DNA of 6,609 nucleotides from Candidatus Brocadiaceae bacterium (GTDB lineage: Bacteria > Planctomycetota > Brocadiia > SM23-32): assembly GCA_003551785.1 (NCBI GenBank), contig PUNP01000607.1:1-6609 (forward strand), read 5' to 3'. The position numbers and the translations under genes were made by a program. Below, piece by piece: positions 5,834 to 6,609 of this stretch. A model generated the notes under the pieces. It did no database searches and was not told the DNA's origin. It saw only the letters and a program-made list of their open reading frames with translations. The first letter of the stretch is position 1. Each line of letters begins with the position of its first letter.

Positions 5834-5862
5834 TTGAATCAAAGTTCAAGTCATTATACAAT
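5834..5862 (+). promoter_or_regulatory. Candidate accA promoter
   Basis: TTGAAT (5834-5839), 17 bases, then TACAAT (5857-5862): four and five of six consensus matches. A start near 5869 would give a leader of about 120 bases. The -35 lies in a small palindrome, TTTGA-A-TCAAA (5833-5843). Confidence 0.45.
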
Positions 5863-5990
5863 ATAGATAAGATTTTACTGAACTTCAATGAACTAACCAG
5901 TTATCCTTACGGCAGAGTGCATGGAAAGGATCAGTCACTGATTATTCACTATATTTTTTTTAAATCTACTTATTTTAAAAGGTGATATAG

Positions 5991-6609
5991 ATGGGGAATG
6001 GCAATAGTAACGGTCAATTTACGTATGATTTTGAAGAACCGGTGAAGGAAATAGATTCTCAGATAAGGGAATTGGAGGAAGAGATACATTCAGTTAAGGA
6101 TAATGCGGATGCCGGTGATGTGGAAAAAAAACTGAAAGAGCTCAAGGCCAAGCGTGGAGATATATTAGCCCAAATTGTTGAGAACCTGACCCCTTACCAG
6201 CGTGTTAAGCTGGCCAGGCATCCGGAACGACCGCAATCAAGGACGTATATAAAAGAAATTTTTGATGATTTTGTGGAACTCCACGGTGACCGCCGTTATG
6301 GAGATGACAAAGCGATAGTCACCGGTTTTGCGATGTTGAATCATCGGAAGGTTATGGTGATTGCGCAGCAGAAGGGACGGGAGACGAAGGAGAAGCTTGC
6401 AACGAATTTCGGCATGCCGCAGCCGGAGGGTTATCGTAAAGCATTGCTCAAAATGCAGCTTGCCGAAAAATTTAAAATTCCTGTTGTGTGTATCATTGAC
6501 ACTCCCGGCGCCGCACCTGCAGTGGAAGCGGAAGAACGGGGACAAGGTATGGCTATTGCCGAGAATATATTCAAAATGGCGGGGATGAGAGTACCCATTG
6601 TTATCGTAA
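5991..6609 (+). CDS. accA: Acetyl-CoA carboxylase carboxyltransferase subunit alpha, 3' truncated by the window
   Basis: The first 206 residues are present and the frame is still open at the right edge. AccA pairs with AccD to form the carboxyltransferase that moves CO2 from biotinylated AccB to acetyl-CoA, making malonyl-CoA for fatty acid synthesis. An N-terminal charged helical region (about 15-62) is followed by the family blocks NLTPYQRVKLARHPERP (65-81), IFDDFVELHGDR (90-101), QQKGRETKEK (126-135), NFGMPQPEGYRKAL (139-152), IDTPGAAPAVEAEERGQ (169-185) and AIAENI. The start has an excellent ribosome binding site, AAAAGGTGAT ending four bases before the ATG. The usual GAYPG loop reads GAAPA here. 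It is divergent from ribD, with a long leader that probably carries its promoter. Confidence 0.96.
   Translation, partial: MGNGNSNGQFTYDFEEPVKEIDSQIRELEEEIHSVKDNADAGDVEKKLKELKAKRGDILAQIVENLTPYQRVKLARHPERPQSRTYIKEIFDDFVELHGDRRYGDDKAIVTGFAMLNHRKVMVIAQQKGRETKEKLATNFGMPQPEGYRKALLKMQLAEKFKIPVVCIIDTPGAAPAVEAEERGQGMAIAENIFKMAGMRVPIVIV

Larger units (their letters stand above)
5482..5990. other. Long divergent intergenic region between ribD and accA
   Basis: No protein gene is supported in these 509 bases. Two overlapping antiparallel frames are open (minus strand 5769-5482 in frame with ribD; plus strand 5665-5985), but neither translation resembles a known family or has a ribosome binding site. 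The region contains candidate promoters for both flanking genes, a 14-base palindrome, an 11-base inverted repeat bounding 91 bases, and repeated TGAACT half-sites, each listed separately. The half nearest accA is AT-rich. No FMN riboswitch signature is seen. Confidence 0.6.

Noticed and set aside
5665..5985. Plus-strand ORF of 106 codons in the ribD-accA gap
   Set aside because: No recognisable domain and no ribosome binding site; it spans the structured repeat and the candidate accA promoter and ends just before the accA ribosome binding site. Most likely a chance open frame.

Overview
The window looks like a chromosomal housekeeping segment from a Gram-negative-type bacterium. It carries diaminopimelate epimerase (meso-DAP for peptidoglycan and lysine), the end of a type IV pilus retraction ATPase, and the acetyl-CoA carboxylase alpha subunit. 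The protein flavour and moderate GC content would fit a poorly sampled lineage such as the PVC/Omnitrophota area. That placement is a low-confidence guess, because no rRNA or other strong marker is present.

Layout, left to right. (1) Positions 1-224, plus strand: the C-terminus of a PilT-like ATPase. (2) Positions 329-2402, minus strand: a two-gene unit of truA (tRNA pseudouridine synthase) followed by an HD-superfamily phosphohydrolase whose start codon overlaps the truA stop. (3) Positions 2403-2536: a short divergent control region with overlapping TATAAT boxes, leading right into dapF (2537-3394). (4) Positions 3461-4106: a Phd/YefM-type antitoxin and a VapC-like PIN toxin overlapping by 11 bases, preceded by an operator-like palindrome. 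(5) Positions 4107-4275: a convergent spacer with three small perfect hairpins, resembling REP-type repeats or terminators. (6) Positions 4276-5481, minus strand: ribD, the bifunctional riboflavin deaminase/reductase. (7) Positions 5482-5990: a 509-base divergent region with no convincing gene. It contains a good ribD promoter candidate with a 14-base perfect palindrome in its spacer, a 91-base element closed by an 11-base perfect inverted repeat, and an accA promoter candidate flanked by TGAACT half-sites. (8) Positions 5991-6609, plus strand: the first 206 codons of accA, running off the end.

The genes are mostly unrelated single-pathway enzymes: tRNA modification, nucleotide or phosphohydrolase chemistry, DAP/lysine, riboflavin and fatty acid synthesis. 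The toxin-antitoxin pair is the only accessory module. I found no clearly new multi-gene system. The most unusual material is non-coding: the structured, palindrome-rich ribD-accA intergenic region and the hairpin cluster after the toxin gene. No FMN riboswitch was recognised upstream of ribD.
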